A stretch of DNA of 64,000 bases from Mesobacillus harenae (GCF_013343715.1 NZ_JABUNR010000003.1:124001-188000), one strand, 5' to 3'; shown: positions 1 through 9,102, numbered from the stretch's first letter. Program-made: numbers and translations. The notes: generated by a model not told the origin, from the sequence alone.

Positions 1-165
1 CGTTTTAAAAGAACTGGATCTGGTAAACTAAAGCGTTCGCACGCATATAGAAGCCATATGTTCGCTAACAAGTCTCAAAAGCAGAAGCGTAAACTTCGTA
101 AAGCAACTTTAGTTTCTAAAGGTGATTTCAAGCGTATCCGTTTCTTATTAACAAACCTTAAGTAA
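1..165 (+). CDS. rpmI: 50S ribosomal protein L35, 5' end missing
   Basis: The reading frame is open from base 1 and ends at the TAA at 163-165, giving the last 54 residues of ribosomal protein L35, a small component of the large ribosomal subunit. The translation is very basic and holds the family's [13 protein letters not shown] and [14 protein letters not shown] stretches. L35 is usually about 65 residues, so roughly a dozen N-terminal residues lie outside the window. It sits 31 bp before rplT, the standard infC-rpmI-rplT order; in B. subtilis that operon is autoregulated by L20 through a leader that would be further upstream, out of view. Confidence 0.96.
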   Translation, partial: RFKRTGSGKLKRSHAYRSHMFANKSQKQKRKLRKATLVSKGDFKRIRFLLTNLK

Positions 166-196
166 TCGTTCGATCCATATATAGGAGGGAAAAAAC

Positions 197-556
197 ATGC
201 CACGTGTAAAAGGCGGTACAGTTACTCGCAAACGTCGTAAAAAAGTTATAAAATTAGCCAAAGGTTATTACGGTTCAAAACATACATTATATAAAGTTGC
301 TAACCAGCAGGTTATGAAATCTTTAATGTATGCATTCCGTGACCGTCGCCAGAAAAAGCGCGATTTCCGTAAACTTTGGATCGCTCGTATCAATGCAGCT
401 GCACGCATGAACGGCCTTTCATACAGCCGTTTAATGCATGGCTTAAAGCTTGCTGGTATTGACGTTAACCGTAAAATGCTAGCTGAGCTTGCTGTTAGCG
501 ATGAAAAGGCATTTGCTGAATTAGCAAATGCAGCTAAGCAACAGTTTAATAAATAA
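197..556 (+). CDS. rplT: 50S ribosomal protein L20
   Basis: Encodes the 119-residue L20, an early-assembly 23S rRNA-binding protein and, in Bacillus, the translational or antitermination repressor of its own operon. The N-terminal half is a long basic helix ([20 protein letters not shown] onward) and the C-terminal globular half carries [24 protein letters not shown], both typical. Full family length. A strong Shine-Dalgarno (aggaggg, 183-189) precedes the ATG. It is co-transcribed with rpmI and followed by a terminator at 613-644. Confidence 0.98.
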   Translation: MPRVKGGTVTRKRRKKVIKLAKGYYGSKHTLYKVANQQVMKSLMYAFRDRRQKKRDFRKLWIARINAAARMNGLSYSRLMHGLKLAGIDVNRKMLAELAVSDEKAFAELANAAKQQFNK

Positions 557-563
557 ATGAAAT

Positions 564-595
564 AAGCGTAAGCGCCTGGAACAGCCAGGCACTGA
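564..595 (+). repeat. short relative of dispersed repeat family A
   Basis: Just after rplT the sequence reads aagcgtaagcgcctgg, then five bases, then ccaggcactg. The inner GCCTGG/CCAGGC arms (574-579 and 585-590) form a small hairpin. The start resembles the aagcggaagcgcct end of the longer repeats at 59351 and 51521, so I regard it as a shortened member. The resemblance covers only about 15 bases. Confidence 0.4.
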
Positions 596-612
596 AACTT
601 TGTTAAATAGGT

Positions 613-644
613 AAAGCCATTCTCTGCAGAGAATGGCTTTTTCT
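613..644 (+). terminator. rho-independent terminator of rpmI-rplT
   Basis: Perfect 12-bp arms AAAGCCATTCTC (613-624) and GAGAATGGCTTT (629-640) around a TGCA loop, continuing into a T-rich tail. It separates the ribosomal protein operon from ysdA. Confidence 0.9.
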
Positions 645-664
645 ATAGGAAGGCAGGGATTCGT

Positions 665-940
665 ATGAATTTTGGAGTTGTTTCAGGAGTATGGTTGGTC
701 CTGAATTTAATCGGATTTTATATAATGGGAAGAGACAAGCGGCTGGCTAAAAAACATAAACACAGAGTAGCCGAGAGAGAGTTGTGGTGGCTTGCTTTCC
801 TAGGGGGAGCAGCAGGAATGACGGCCGGAATGAGATTTTATCGTCATAAAACGAAGCATTTTCAGTTTAGCGCGGGGCTGCCAATTCTTGCTCTGCTTCA
901 AGCAGCGGGTTTTGTCTATTTCTTTAAAATCCTGACATAA
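665..940 (+). CDS. ysdA: DUF1294 small membrane protein YsdA
   Basis: A 91-residue integral membrane protein of the DUF1294 family with hydrophobic segments at about residues 5-22, 40-55 and 70-90, separated by basic stretches (GRDKRLAKKHKHRVAERE; RFYRHKTKH). The RVAERELWWLAFLGGAAGM core is what identifies the family. It lies directly after rplT, as ysdA does in B. subtilis. The start ATG at 665 has aggaagg upstream. Biochemical function is not known. Confidence 0.85.
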   Translation: MNFGVVSGVWLVLNLIGFYIMGRDKRLAKKHKHRVAERELWWLAFLGGAAGMTAGMRFYRHKTKHFQFSAGLPILALLQAAGFVYFFKILT

Positions 941-960
941 CTGCCTGGACCTTTCTATAA

Positions 961-987
961 GCTGTAATAGACAATAAGTATTACAGC
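961..987. promoter_or_regulatory. 27-bp inverted repeat upstream of the TVP38 gene
   Basis: GCTGTAATA (961-969) and its exact reverse complement TATTACAGC (979-987) flank a 9-base spacer. There is no T-run after it, so it does not look like a terminator. It ends a few bases before the Shine-Dalgarno (gaagga) of the next gene, where it could be an operator or a translation-blocking hairpin. No known regulator was recognised. Confidence 0.45.
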
Positions 988-1002
988 GAAGGAAGGTGCA
1001 TC

Positions 1003-1572
1003 ATGAACGAAAAGCTGTCGTTGCTGCTTATCATCGCTGAATCTAGTGGTCTCTTAGCTCCGCTTTTATTTATTTTGCTGCATGTTTTAAGGCAGTTTTT
1101 ATTGATTCCACCAGCAGTTCTATGCATAGCTGGGGGGATCTTGTTTGGAACTGTTTTCGGTACAGCCTATTCCTTCATCGGGTTGTTTATTTCAAGTTTA
1201 TTGTTTTACTCGATGTTTGAAAAAATGCCGGGCGTCACGCAGAAGCTATCTAAGCTAAAGGCAAGACTATTTGGCGAGTACAGATATTTAACAGTGCCGC
1301 AGGTGGCTGTGCTAAGGCTGATTCCATTTATTCATTATCACCTGTTAAGCTATTGCCTGCTTGAGAGGAATAAGGGCTTAAAAGCTTATACAAAAGGGTC
1401 TCTCGCATCTAATTTGCCACTCGCCTTTTTTTATACTGTTTTTGGGCAGTTTATTACTAGCTTTACACCAACACTGATCCTTATCCTCCTGTTCTCGCTT
1501 GCCATGCTCACTTATCTTCTAAGAGAAAAAATGACAACCATAAAGTGGAGAGACTTTTTTCACGCAACATAA
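1003..1572 (+). CDS. TVP38/TMEM64 (DedA-like, SNARE-associated) family membrane protein
   Basis: A 189-residue polytopic membrane protein. The segment LIPPAVLCIAGGILFGTVFG (about 35-55) matches the P-x4-GxxFG re-entrant loop signature of the TVP38/VTT domain, and VLRLIPFIHYHLLSYCLL (about 105-122) resembles the second conserved R-x-P loop. Families with this fold include lipid scramblases and polyprenyl-phosphate flippases, but the substrate here cannot be inferred. The C-terminus is a TM segment followed by a basic tail. It is absent from this spot in B. subtilis as I recall it. A converging terminator separates it from ysdB. Confidence 0.75.
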   Translation: MNEKLSLLLIIAESSGLLAPLLFILLHVLRQFLLIPPAVLCIAGGILFGTVFGTAYSFIGLFISSLLFYSMFEKMPGVTQKLSKLKARLFGEYRYLTVPQVAVLRLIPFIHYHLLSYCLLERNKGLKAYTKGSLASNLPLAFFYTVFGQFITSFTPTLILILLFSLAMLTYLLREKMTTIKWRDFFHAT

Positions 1573-1600
1573 AAAAGTTCGGCTAACCGAACTTTTTAGG
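1572..1600. terminator. bidirectional terminator between TVP38 gene and ysdB
   Basis: Perfect 11-bp arms (1572-1582 and 1587-1597) with a CTAA loop; the A-run on one side and T-run on the other let it serve both converging genes. Confidence 0.88.
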
Positions 1601-1612
1601 GTGAGGTGTTTG

Positions 1613-1993
1613 CTATTTTTCTAGAAACTCCTTTATCGGGCTTTTCCAATCAATATCGGCATTCGGATATCGGCTGTGAACCTGATCCTCAATATATTTA
1701 AAATCTTCCCTTTCAAGTCCCTGAAGTGAGGCTGTTTTCTTAGGCCAGATAAAAATAGATACCACTTCAAATGCTGCATCTGTTGTCCCCAAGTACTTTT
1801 CGCCCTCAAATAATACCCCTTTATGAGTTAACATGAAGTTTTTTCTAATATTTTCACGGTCATCAACAAAATAGAAACGCTTTTGCTCATGAGCAAGCTC
1901 AAGCTTTCTCTTTGGGCTGAAAAGATATTTAACGGCGCTGTAAACTATAAAAATGATTAGAGCTAATAACAGAAGCCTCAGGACCCACATCAT
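1613..1993 (-). CDS. ysdB: SigW-regulon protein YsdB
   Basis: A 126-residue protein with one N-terminal membrane anchor (MMWVLRLLLLALIIFIVYSA), then a cytoplasmic domain. FYFVDDRENIRKNFMLTHKG, LFEGEKYLG and the ending RYPNADIDWKSPIKEFLEK resemble B. subtilis YsdB, which also lies between ysdA and ysdC. The molecular function is unknown; in B. subtilis the gene belongs to the extracytoplasmic-function SigW envelope-stress regulon. A matching SigW-type promoter is visible upstream (2065-2091). Shine-Dalgarno is ggagg, read on the minus strand. Confidence 0.85.
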   Translation of the reverse strand: MMWVLRLLLLALIIFIVYSAVKYLFSPKRKLELAHEQKRFYFVDDRENIRKNFMLTHKGVLFEGEKYLGTTDAAFEVVSIFIWPKKTASLQGLEREDFKYIEDQVHSRYPNADIDWKSPIKEFLEK

Positions 1994-2064
1994 ATATGAA
2001 CCTCCATTGATTTTTTAGATAATACTTATAATAAGTTACGTCAGTTTAGTAGGTTGACTTATTT

Positions 2065-2091
2065 TACGAACGAATAGGGGCAAAGGTTTCA
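2065..2091 (-). promoter_or_regulatory. probable SigW promoter of ysdB
   Basis: On the minus strand TGAAAC (2091-2086) is followed after 17 bases by CGTA (2068-2065), next to the SigW consensus TGAAAC-N16-CGTA; the -35 is extended by CTTT as in strong SigW promoters. It lies about 75 bp upstream of ysdB, a known SigW target in B. subtilis. Confidence 0.75.
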
Positions 2092-2116
2092 CTCCTATGG
2101 CAAATTGTTTTATAAT
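2088..2116 (+). promoter_or_regulatory. candidate SigA promoter of the dUTPase gene
   Basis: TTCACT (2088-2093), 17-bp spacer, TATAAT (2111-2116). The -10 is perfect and the -35 matches 4 of 6. It overlaps the -35 of the divergent SigW promoter of ysdB. Confidence 0.5.
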
Positions 2117-2202
2117 TTTACATAAAGCTGTGGCCATGGTGCCTATATCCTTTTTTGCTTAAAAGCTCTATTTTTAATTAGTGTGAATTATTGGAGGTAA
2201 TG

Positions 2203-2694
2203 ATGAATATAAAAAAATTGTACGATATGCAGAGAGAGTTGGATAGACATATCGAAGGCCAGCATGGTCTGGACAAGGAGGATTTGTTTGATCGAAAATT
2301 GCTGGCCCTGCTGGTGGAAGCGGGTGAACTTGCAAATGAAACCAGATGTTTTAAATTTTGGAGTGTAAAATCAGCTTCAGAAAAGCAGATTATTTTAGAA
2401 GAATATGTAGATGGAATTCACTTTATTTTATCCTTGGGACTTGATTTGGGGTACGAATATTCAAGTGAGGGGCACAAAGGTGAGCCTGGTGACCATAATT
2501 TAACTGTCCAGTTTTTAAAGGTAGCTGAATCGATTATCAAGTTCCGTTCAACTAAATCAAAGGATGATTATGAAGCATTATTTTCCCAATATATTTTGCT
2601 TGGCGGCCAGCTCCATTTCTCTTGGCAAGAAATAGAAGAGGGATATATTATGAAAAATGAAGTAAATTATGAAAGACAGAGACAGGGGTATTAA
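2203..2694 (+). CDS. dimeric all-alpha dUTPase (dUTPase_2 / MazG-like superfamily)
   Basis: A 163-residue protein that should hydrolyse dUTP to dUMP and pyrophosphate, keeping uracil out of DNA and supplying dUMP for dTMP. KLLALLVEAGELANETRCFKFW (about 33-55) supplies the ExxE metal ligands, and EEYVDGIHFILSLGLDLGY (about 66-85) the ExxD pair, as in all-alpha dimeric dUTPases found in Bacillus and phages. An upstream in-frame TTG at 2191 overlaps the ggagg Shine-Dalgarno (2193-2197), so ATG 2203 is preferred, with ATG 2200 as a near alternative. It lies between ysdB and ysdC, where B. subtilis has no such gene as I recall. Confidence 0.82.
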   Translation: MNIKKLYDMQRELDRHIEGQHGLDKEDLFDRKLLALLVEAGELANETRCFKFWSVKSASEKQIILEEYVDGIHFILSLGLDLGYEYSSEGHKGEPGDHNLTVQFLKVAESIIKFRSTKSKDDYEALFSQYILLGGQLHFSWQEIEEGYIMKNEVNYERQRQGY

Positions 2695-2703
2695 CCAGAA
2701 TTT

Positions 2704-2732
2704 TTGCGCATCTATTCTGGGTTTAGTATAAT
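2704..2732 (+). promoter_or_regulatory. SigA promoter of ysdC
   Basis: TTGCGC (2704-2709), 17-bp spacer, TATAAT (2727-2732), ending 35 bp before the ysdC start. It begins just after the dUTPase stop codon. Confidence 0.7.
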
Positions 2733-2767
2733 GAAGGCGCAAAGTACATATTAAGGGAGTCGAAATA

Positions 2768-3853
2768 ATGGCGAAATTAGATGAAACGTTAACTATGCTG
2801 AAAGACTTAACAGATGCTAAGGGCATCCCGGGAAATGAGCGGGAGCCGCGCGAAGTCATGAAGAAATATATTGCTCCATTTGCTGATGAAGTAACAACAG
2901 ATGGTCTTGGAAGCTTAATTGCGAAAAAGACCGGAAAAGATGGCGGCCCTAGAATCATGGTTGCTGGGCACCTTGATGAAGTAGGATTCATGGTTACAAG
3001 CATCGACGATAAAGGATTTATCCGCTTTCAAACTGTTGGGGGCTGGTGGTCCCAGGTTATGCTGGCTCAAAGAGTTACCATTGTTACCCGTACAGGTGAA
3101 GTAACTGGAGTAATTGGCTCTAAACCGCCGCATATCCTTCCTCCAGAGGCTCGTAAAAAACCTGTAGACATTAAAGAGATGTTCATTGATATCGGTGCAT
3201 CTAGCCGGGATGAGGTGAAAGAATGGGGAGTAAGGCCAGGAGATATGGTTGTTCCTTATTTTGAATTCACGGTCATGAACAATGAAAAAATGCTGCTCGC
3301 TAAGGCTTGGGATAACCGTATCGGCTGTGCTATTGCAATTGATGTCCTTAAGCAGCTTAAGGGTGAAGACCATCCTAACGTAGTTTATGGAGTAGGCACA
3401 GTGCAGGAGGAAGTGGGCTTGCGCGGTGCACGCACATCGGCTCAATTAATTGAGCCTGATATCGCTTTTGGTGTGGATGTAGGAATTGCCGGAGACACAC
3501 CTGGTATCTCAGAAAAAGAAGCCCTTGGAAAAATGGGTGAAGGTCCGCAAATTATCCTTTATGACGCTTCGATGGTTTCCCATAAAGGGCTCCGTGATTT
3601 TGTCACAGATGTAGCGGATGAGCTTAGCATCCCTTATCAGTTTGACGTTATGGCTGGGGGCGGTACAGATTCAGGAGCGATTCATGTAACTCATAAGGGT
3701 GTACCAGCCTTATCGATCACTATTGCAACTCGCTACATTCATTCTCATGCAGCAATGCTTCACCGTGACGATTATGAAAATGCCGTAAAGTTAATTGTTG
3801 AAGTAATCAAGCGCTTTGACAAAGAAACAGTCGACAAACTTACTTTTGATTAA
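2768..3853 (+). CDS. ysdC: M42-family glutamyl aminopeptidase-like metallopeptidase YsdC
   Basis: A 361-residue cytosolic aminopeptidase of the M42 family (PepA/FrvX/YsdC type; related enzymes form large oligomers that trim peptides). Metal-binding residues are visible in order: AGHLDEVG (His68, Asp70), KAWDNRIG (Asp near 182), [10 protein letters not shown] (Glu pair near 214, base and ligand), GVDVGI (Asp near 237) and [11 protein letters not shown] (His near 323). Length is normal. It has its own promoter and terminator, so it is probably monocistronic. Some family members have been described as endoglucanases; peptidase activity is far better supported. Confidence 0.92.
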   Translation: MAKLDETLTMLKDLTDAKGIPGNEREPREVMKKYIAPFADEVTTDGLGSLIAKKTGKDGGPRIMVAGHLDEVGFMVTSIDDKGFIRFQTVGGWWSQVMLAQRVTIVTRTGEVTGVIGSKPPHILPPEARKKPVDIKEMFIDIGASSRDEVKEWGVRPGDMVVPYFEFTVMNNEKMLLAKAWDNRIGCAIAIDVLKQLKGEDHPNVVYGVGTVQEEVGLRGARTSAQLIEPDIAFGVDVGIAGDTPGISEKEALGKMGEGPQIILYDASMVSHKGLRDFVTDVADELSIPYQFDVMAGGGTDSGAIHVTHKGVPALSITIATRYIHSHAAMLHRDDYENAVKLIVEVIKRFDKETVDKLTFD

Positions 3854-3860
3854 GCCGTTG

Positions 3861-3885
3861 CCTCCGCTCCTAGCGGAGGTTTTTA
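3861..3885 (+). terminator. terminator of ysdC
   Basis: CCTCCGCT (3861-3868) and AGCGGAGG (3872-3879) with a three-base loop, then TTTTT. Confidence 0.88.
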
Positions 3886-3909
3886 TGTAAAGCTGAGGCA
3901 GAGTTAGAG

Positions 3910-3950
3910 AAAAATAAAATAACCTGCCTAAAGGGACAGGTTATTTTATC
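3910..3950 (-). terminator. terminator of sspI
   Basis: Arms AAAATAACCTG (3916-3926) and CAGGTTATTTT (3937-3947). Read on the minus strand the stem runs into a T-rich tail, so it mainly ends sspI, though it could work in both directions. Confidence 0.75.
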
Positions 3951-3960
3951 AATGATAAGC

Positions 3961-4170
3961 TTACTTCTTTAAGCTGCTCTCGAGTGTTGCCAGCATTTCT
4001 TTTTTATCAGGTTCAGAAGCATTGTTCCAAAGGACCTCAAACAATACACCGAGACCAGGGAGCATTTTTTCCTCTCCATTTTCAATTGCATCAACAATTG
4101 TATGTTCGAGTTCATCCTTTGTGTTGCCTGTTACATTGGTTATGACAGCATGGCGCAGGTTTAAATCCAT
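3961..4170 (-). CDS. sspI: small acid-soluble spore protein SspI
   Basis: A 69-residue minor SASP of the SspI family, packaged in the forespore. [40 protein letters not shown] and the helical tail are close to the B. subtilis protein. The frame is open for eight codons further upstream, but the start was set at the ATG at 4168-4170, which has aaaggag at the right distance and matches the known N-terminus. Synteny (ysdC, sspI, ysgA) is as in B. subtilis. A forespore SigG promoter is expected but I could not make a convincing match. Confidence 0.93.
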   Translation of the reverse strand: MDLNLRHAVITNVTGNTKDELEHTIVDAIENGEEKMLPGLGVLFEVLWNNASEPDKKEMLATLESSLKK

Positions 4171-4303
4171 ACCAACACTCCTTTCTGTTTCCATTTCAAT
4201 CTTATCATTTCAATGTTTTCAATTTATTATGTATAACAATTAGTCTATAATGAAAAAACTGCAGGAAAGTGGACTGATAATAATCTCTGAAGGAGAGACC
4301 GTG

Positions 4304-5062
4304 TTGAAGCACATTCACTCAGAAAAAAACCCACAAGTTAAACAATGGAAAAAATTATTATCCAGAAAGGAAAGAGACAGGTCAGGTACCTTTCTGGTAG
4401 AAGGCATTCATCTTGTAGAAGAAGCCGTATCCGGTAATATGGAAGTTTTAGGGATTATTATGAATGAAAGCTTTGAGCTGCCTCACAGCTTGGATTATGG
4501 TTCAATCCCAGTAACCACTGTCACTGACGCCATCACTAAAGAATTAACCGATACAGAAACACCACAAGGGATTTTTGCAGTTTGCAAACAGTCAGAGCCG
4601 AGAGAAGTAAATGGAAAAACCTTTTTGATGATCGACTCGGTTCAAGATCCAGGCAATCTGGGAACAATGATTCGAACAGCCGACGCATCTGGCGTCGATG
4701 CCGTTATAGTTGGCGACGGCAGTGTGGATATATACAACCCAAAGGTATTAAGGTCAGCACAAGGAAGTCATTTCCACCTTCCTGTAATTAGGGGAAGCCT
4801 TTCCGACTGGATTGATAAACTTAAAACAGCCGGAATACCTGTATTTGGAACAGCGCTTGAGAATGCGAGTGTATATCATGAAGCATCATCTGCCCTAGAC
4901 AGATTTGCTTTAATTGTAGGAAATGAAGGCAGTGGAATAAATAAGGAAATCCTCGCAATAACTGATCAGAATTTATATGTTCCGATCTATGGTAAAAGTG
5001 AGTCGTTAAACGTAGCTGTAGCTGCAGGTATCCTTCTTTATTATTTAAAAGCAGGAAAATAG
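4304..5062 (+). CDS. ysgA: SpoU/TrmH-family RNA 2'-O-methyltransferase YsgA
   Basis: A 252-residue SAM-dependent RNA ribose methyltransferase, probably acting on 23S rRNA. The N-terminal part (about 1-95) has the L30e-like RNA-binding sequence EKNPQVKQWKKLLSRKERDR and FLVEGIHLVEEA. The SPOUT domain shows all three motifs: QDPGNLGTMIRTADASGV (motif 1), LIVGNEGSGI (motif 2) and VPIYGKSESLNVAVAAGILL (motif 3, knotted SAM site). The TTG at 4304 was chosen because AGGAG at 4291-4295 is 8 bases upstream; the longer form to 4250 has no Shine-Dalgarno. The exact target nucleotide is not evident. Confidence 0.88.
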   Translation: MKHIHSEKNPQVKQWKKLLSRKERDRSGTFLVEGIHLVEEAVSGNMEVLGIIMNESFELPHSLDYGSIPVTTVTDAITKELTDTETPQGIFAVCKQSEPREVNGKTFLMIDSVQDPGNLGTMIRTADASGVDAVIVGDGSVDIYNPKVLRSAQGSHFHLPVIRGSLSDWIDKLKTAGIPVFGTALENASVYHEASSALDRFALIVGNEGSGINKEILAITDQNLYVPIYGKSESLNVAVAAGILLYYLKAGK

Positions 5063-5081
5063 CAGATTTTTGTATGAAAGA

Positions 5082-5110
5082 TTGAAACGAATGGGATATT
5101 GTACTATAAT
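5082..5110 (+). promoter_or_regulatory. SigA promoter of pheST
   Basis: TTGAAA (5082-5087), 17-bp spacer, TATAAT (5105-5110). It precedes the T-box leader by a few bases. Confidence 0.85.
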
Positions 5111-5116
5111 AAACAG

Positions 5117-5390
5117 CAAAAATACTATGATAAAAAAACAGTGACGGAGAAGAGTAGCTGGTTAAGCCATCCAGGGAGAAAATGCCTTAGATTGAGAGCA
5201 TTTTTATGTGAGGGGCCAGTGAAGTTCAACTCCAGAGTTGGCATCGGGACCATGGAAACATGTAAAGATGCACCGGCAGCGCCGTTATCCGAATGAAGTG
5301 AACTCCTGCCTCTATTGGCTGGAGTTAATAAGGGTGGTACCGCGAACTAAGACCTCGTCCCTTTACCGGGATGGGGTCTTTTTGTTTTTT
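5117..5390 (+). ncRNA. T-box leader, tRNA-Phe responsive
   Basis: A tRNA-sensing antitermination leader for pheST. The T-box sequence AGGGTGGTACCGCG lies at 5330-5343, followed by a terminator hairpin (AGACC...GGTCT, about 5350-5380) and a T-run to 5390. In stem I the AGTA and GAA strands of the loop-E motif flank CTGG/CCAG, and the codon next to it is TTC at 5225-5227 followed by A, so the specifier reads phenylalanine. Stem III is AACTCC/GGAGTT (about 5300-5325). Uncharged tRNA-Phe should stabilise the antiterminator and switch on pheST. Confidence 0.92.
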
Positions 5391-5460
5391 TATAAGTTAG
5401 TTTTCACCTATTTATTGCTTGAACAACGCCTAGCTTAATTGAACTAAGGAGGATTTTAAA

Positions 5461-6501
5461 ATGCAGGATCGGTTAAAAGAACTTGAGGGAGAAGCTATTA
5501 GCAAAGTCGAGAGTGCTTCCAGCCTGAAAGAATTAAATGAAGTCAGAGTGTCATTCTTAGGGAAGAAGGGTCCTATTACTGAGGTTCTAAAAGGCATGGG
5601 AAAACTTTCTGCTGAAGAACGTCCAAAAATGGGAGCCCTAGCTAATGAGGTCAGGGATGTAATTTCTATGCGGATCGAGTCGAAGCAGCAGGAACTTGAA
5701 GAAGCTGCTGTCAACGAAAAGCTTGCATCAGAAACAATTGATATCACGCTGCCTGGAAGGCCGGTACGTACTGGAAGCCACCACCCATTAACTAAAATTG
5801 TAGAAGAACTTGAGGATCTGTTTATCGGAATGGGTTATACGGTAGCAGAAGGCCCAGAAGTGGAAAAGGATTATTATAATTTTGAAGCGTTAAACCTTCC
5901 AAAGGGACATCCCGCACGCGATATGCAAGATTCCTTTTACATAACAGAAGAGTTTTTGCTGCGAACACACACATCACCTGTACAAGCTCGGACGATGGAG
6001 AAAAATAACGGCCAAGGCCCTGTTAAAATTATTTGCCCTGGGAAAGTTTACCGCCGCGATAACGATGATGCAACACACTCTCATCAGTTTATGCAGATTG
6101 AGGGATTAGTTGTTGATGAAAATATCCGAATGAGTGACCTTAAAGGAACTCTCGAGGTATTTGCAAAAAAGATGTTTGGTGATGACAGGGAAATTCGCCT
6201 GCGCCCTAGTTTCTTCCCTTTTACGGAACCATCAGTTGAAATGGATATTTCCTGCAAAATATGCGGAGGAGCTGGCTGCAGTGTTTGTAAAAAAACAGGC
6301 TGGATTGAAATTCTTGGAGCTGGAATGGTTCATCCTAACGTGCTGGAGATGGCTGGATACGATTCGAAAAAATATACTGGCTTTGCCTTCGGAATGGGCG
6401 CAGAGAGGATTGCGATGCTGAAGTATGGAATTGATGATATTCGCCATTTCTATACAGATGACATTCGATTCTTAACACAGTTTTCGGTGCCAGAAGAATA
6501 A
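5461..6501 (+). CDS. pheS: phenylalanyl-tRNA synthetase alpha subunit
   Basis: The 346-residue catalytic subunit of the (alpha-beta)2 class II enzyme that charges tRNA-Phe. The N-terminal 90 residues form the tRNA-binding coiled coil; the catalytic core begins near [15 protein letters not shown]. Motif 2 ([23 protein letters not shown]) and motif 3 ([17 protein letters not shown]) are present, as is the phenylalanine pocket [11 protein letters not shown]. Start ATG follows aaggagg. It is under the T-box and 78 bp before pheT. Confidence 0.97.
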   Translation: MQDRLKELEGEAISKVESASSLKELNEVRVSFLGKKGPITEVLKGMGKLSAEERPKMGALANEVRDVISMRIESKQQELEEAAVNEKLASETIDITLPGRPVRTGSHHPLTKIVEELEDLFIGMGYTVAEGPEVEKDYYNFEALNLPKGHPARDMQDSFYITEEFLLRTHTSPVQARTMEKNNGQGPVKIICPGKVYRRDNDDATHSHQFMQIEGLVVDENIRMSDLKGTLEVFAKKMFGDDREIRLRPSFFPFTEPSVEMDISCKICGGAGCSVCKKTGWIEILGAGMVHPNVLEMAGYDSKKYTGFAFGMGAERIAMLKYGIDDIRHFYTDDIRFLTQFSVPEE

Positions 6502-6579
6502 GGCAAAAGAGATACAGTTATAAATTACATAGCTGTGTTCAGCAGAATATCTAAGAACTATTAGGAGGTATAGAACCAA

Positions 6580-8994
6580 ATGTTGGTATCTTATAAATGG
6601 CTAAAGGAATATGTCGATCTTGATGGCGTTTCTGCAGCTGAATTGGCAGAAAAAATTACGAAAAGCGGTATTGAAGTAGAAGGGGTCGAAACTCTAAATG
6701 AAGGTATTCGGGGAGTTGTGGTTGGACACGTACTAAGCTGTGAACAACATCCGAATGCTGATAAGCTGAATAAGTGTCTTGTGGACACAGGCGAAGCTGA
6801 TCCTGTCCAAATTATTTGCGGAGCCCCGAATGTAGCAGCGGGACAAAAAGTGGCGGTAGCGAAAACTGGAGCCGTCCTTCCGGGGAATTTCAAAATCAAG
6901 AAAGCCAAGCTTCGCGGAGAAGAGTCCAATGGGATGATTTGCTCTCTGCAAGAGCTTGGCATTGAGGGAAAGCTTGTCGCAAAGGAATTTTCTGAAGGCA
7001 TATACGTTTTTCCAAATGCAGCCGAAGTTGGCACCGATGCTTTGGAATTGTTAAATCGTGATGATCAAATACTAGAGCTTGGTTTGACGCCAAATCGTGC
7101 TGATTGCCTTAGTATGCTTGGGGTAGCTTATGAAGTCGGAGCTATCTTAGGAAAAGAAGTAAAGCTCCCTGAAACTAATACGGCTCCAGAAAATGAGAAG
7201 GCTTCTGATTACATAAAGGTTTCGGTAGCAGCTAAAGAAGATAATCCTCTTTATGTAGCCAAAGTGATTAAAAACGTAAAAATCGGTCCTTCACCACAGT
7301 GGATGCAGTCTAGGCTGATGGGTGCCGGAATTCGTCCGCATAACAATATCGTAGATATTACCAATTATATTTTATTGGAATATGGGCAGCCGCTGCATGC
7401 GTTTGATTATGATCGTCTTGGTTCAAGGGAAATTCTAGTTCGCCGAGCGGCAGACGGAGAAGAAATTGTCACACTTGATGATACTAAAAGAATATTGTCG
7501 ACAGACCACCTTGTAATCACTAATGGCACGGAGCCTGTTGCTCTTGCAGGTGTCATGGGAGGGGCAAACTCAGAAGTTAATAGTCAAACCGAAAATGTCC
7601 TGCTAGAATCAGCCTATTTTACTGGTCCTGCAATTAGGAAGGCATCGAAAGACCATGGACTGCGCAGTGAGGCTAGCACTCGTTATGAAAAAGGTGTAGA
7701 TCCTGCCCGTGTTAGAGCAGCAGCAGAGCGTGCGGCTGAATTGATGGCTGCATACGCACAAGGAGAGGTTCTGGCCGGAAGTGTTGAAGCTGATTCACTG
7801 GAGATCACCCCTGTAATCGTATCGGTGACACTCGAAAAAGTGAATCGGGTATTAGGAACAGACCTGAGTGAAGAAGTGGTAGCTGATATTTTCAGCCGGT
7901 TAAAATTTGACGTGTTAACCGATAATGGCACTTTTACAGTTACGGTTCCTACGAGACGCGGTGATATTACAATTGAAGAAGACCTAATAGAGGAAGTCGC
8001 AAGATTATATGGCTATGATCTCCTTCCAAAGACTCTACCGATTGGCACGTCTACACAGGGAGGCCTGACAGACTATCAGAAAAAGCGCCGAACTGTTCGC
8101 CAATTCCTTGAAGGTGCAGGACTAATGCAAGCGATCACCTACTCGCTGACCAGCGCTGAGAAGGCTGCCCAGTATGCTCTCGATAAACGGGAACCAATTA
8201 CACTGGCTATGCCGATGAGCGAGGAGCGCAGTGTACTTCGATTAAGCATCGTTCCTCAGTTGCTTGATGCATTGAAATATAATCAGGCTCGCCAAAATGA
8301 CAATCTGGCTTTATATGAAACAGGCGCAGTTTTCTTAAAGACAGGCAGCAGCGAGCTTCCAGAAGAACGTGAACATCTTGCGGCAGCCATCACTGGTTTA
8401 TGGGAAAACCATCCTTGGCAGGGGGCTAAAGAGCCGGTTGATTTTTATGTAGTAAAGGGAATTTTGGAAGGATTGTTTACCCAGCTTGGAATCGAAGAAA
8501 TGGTTAGCTTTAAGCAGGGTGCTGTTGAAGGAATGCATCCGGGAAGAACAGCGTTATTGAGTATTGCCGGTAAGCAAGTCGGTTTTGTCGGTCAAGTTCA
8601 TCCAACCGTCCAAAAATCGCTTGATTTAAAAGAAACATATGTTTTTGAATTATCATTAAAAGCAATTCTTTCAGTAGAAATTCCAGCTTTAAGATACAAA
8701 ACGATTCCGCGTTATCCTTCAATCACAAGGGATATCGCGCTTGTTGTCGGTGCAGAAACACCTGCAGGTGATTTGCAGGATATTATCATTGAAGCTGGCG
8801 GGTCCCTGTTAACTGATGTTAATCTCTTTGATTTATATGAGGGTGAACATATGGAAGCCGGGAAAAAGTCACTCGCTTTTTCATTAAAGTACCTTAATCC
8901 CGAAAAGACGTTAACTGATGAAGATGTTATGAAGGCGCATGATAAAGTCCTTACGGCATTAAAAGAAAAAGCAAACGCAGTTTTAAGAGGGTAA
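6580..8994 (+). CDS. pheT: phenylalanyl-tRNA synthetase beta subunit
   Basis: The 804-residue beta subunit of PheRS, carrying tRNA recognition and editing. Visible domains: N-terminal OB-fold tRNA-binding domain (about 40-155, [20 protein letters not shown]), B3/B4 editing region (about 200-400, [31 protein letters not shown]), B5 (about 405-480), catalytic-like core and C-terminal FDX-ACB anticodon-binding domain ([12 protein letters not shown] to the end). Length is typical for Bacillus. aggaggt lies before the ATG. Co-transcribed with pheS. Confidence 0.97.
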   Translation: MLVSYKWLKEYVDLDGVSAAELAEKITKSGIEVEGVETLNEGIRGVVVGHVLSCEQHPNADKLNKCLVDTGEADPVQIICGAPNVAAGQKVAVAKTGAVLPGNFKIKKAKLRGEESNGMICSLQELGIEGKLVAKEFSEGIYVFPNAAEVGTDALELLNRDDQILELGLTPNRADCLSMLGVAYEVGAILGKEVKLPETNTAPENEKASDYIKVSVAAKEDNPLYVAKVIKNVKIGPSPQWMQSRLMGAGIRPHNNIVDITNYILLEYGQPLHAFDYDRLGSREILVRRAADGEEIVTLDDTKRILSTDHLVITNGTEPVALAGVMGGANSEVNSQTENVLLESAYFTGPAIRKASKDHGLRSEASTRYEKGVDPARVRAAAERAAELMAAYAQGEVLAGSVEADSLEITPVIVSVTLEKVNRVLGTDLSEEVVADIFSRLKFDVLTDNGTFTVTVPTRRGDITIEEDLIEEVARLYGYDLLPKTLPIGTSTQGGLTDYQKKRRTVRQFLEGAGLMQAITYSLTSAEKAAQYALDKREPITLAMPMSEERSVLRLSIVPQLLDALKYNQARQNDNLALYETGAVFLKTGSSELPEEREHLAAAITGLWENHPWQGAKEPVDFYVVKGILEGLFTQLGIEEMVSFKQGAVEGMHPGRTALLSIAGKQVGFVGQVHPTVQKSLDLKETYVFELSLKAILSVEIPALRYKTIPRYPSITRDIALVVGAETPAGDLQDIIIEAGGSLLTDVNLFDLYEGEHMEAGKKSLAFSLKYLNPEKTLTDEDVMKAHDKVLTALKEKANAVLRG

Positions 8995-9102
8995 AAGAAC
9001 AAAGGCAGCCAAAAATTAACGGATTCTGTTTTGAAGTACAAAATATGAATTCGTATAGTATTTTCGCACTAGAGTTAAAAGATTGATAAGTAAATTAGCA
9101 AG

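Noticed and set aside
5099..5438. Two overlapping small plus-strand frames before pheS
   Set aside because: They lie inside the T-box leader; structure and motifs of the leader explain the sequence.
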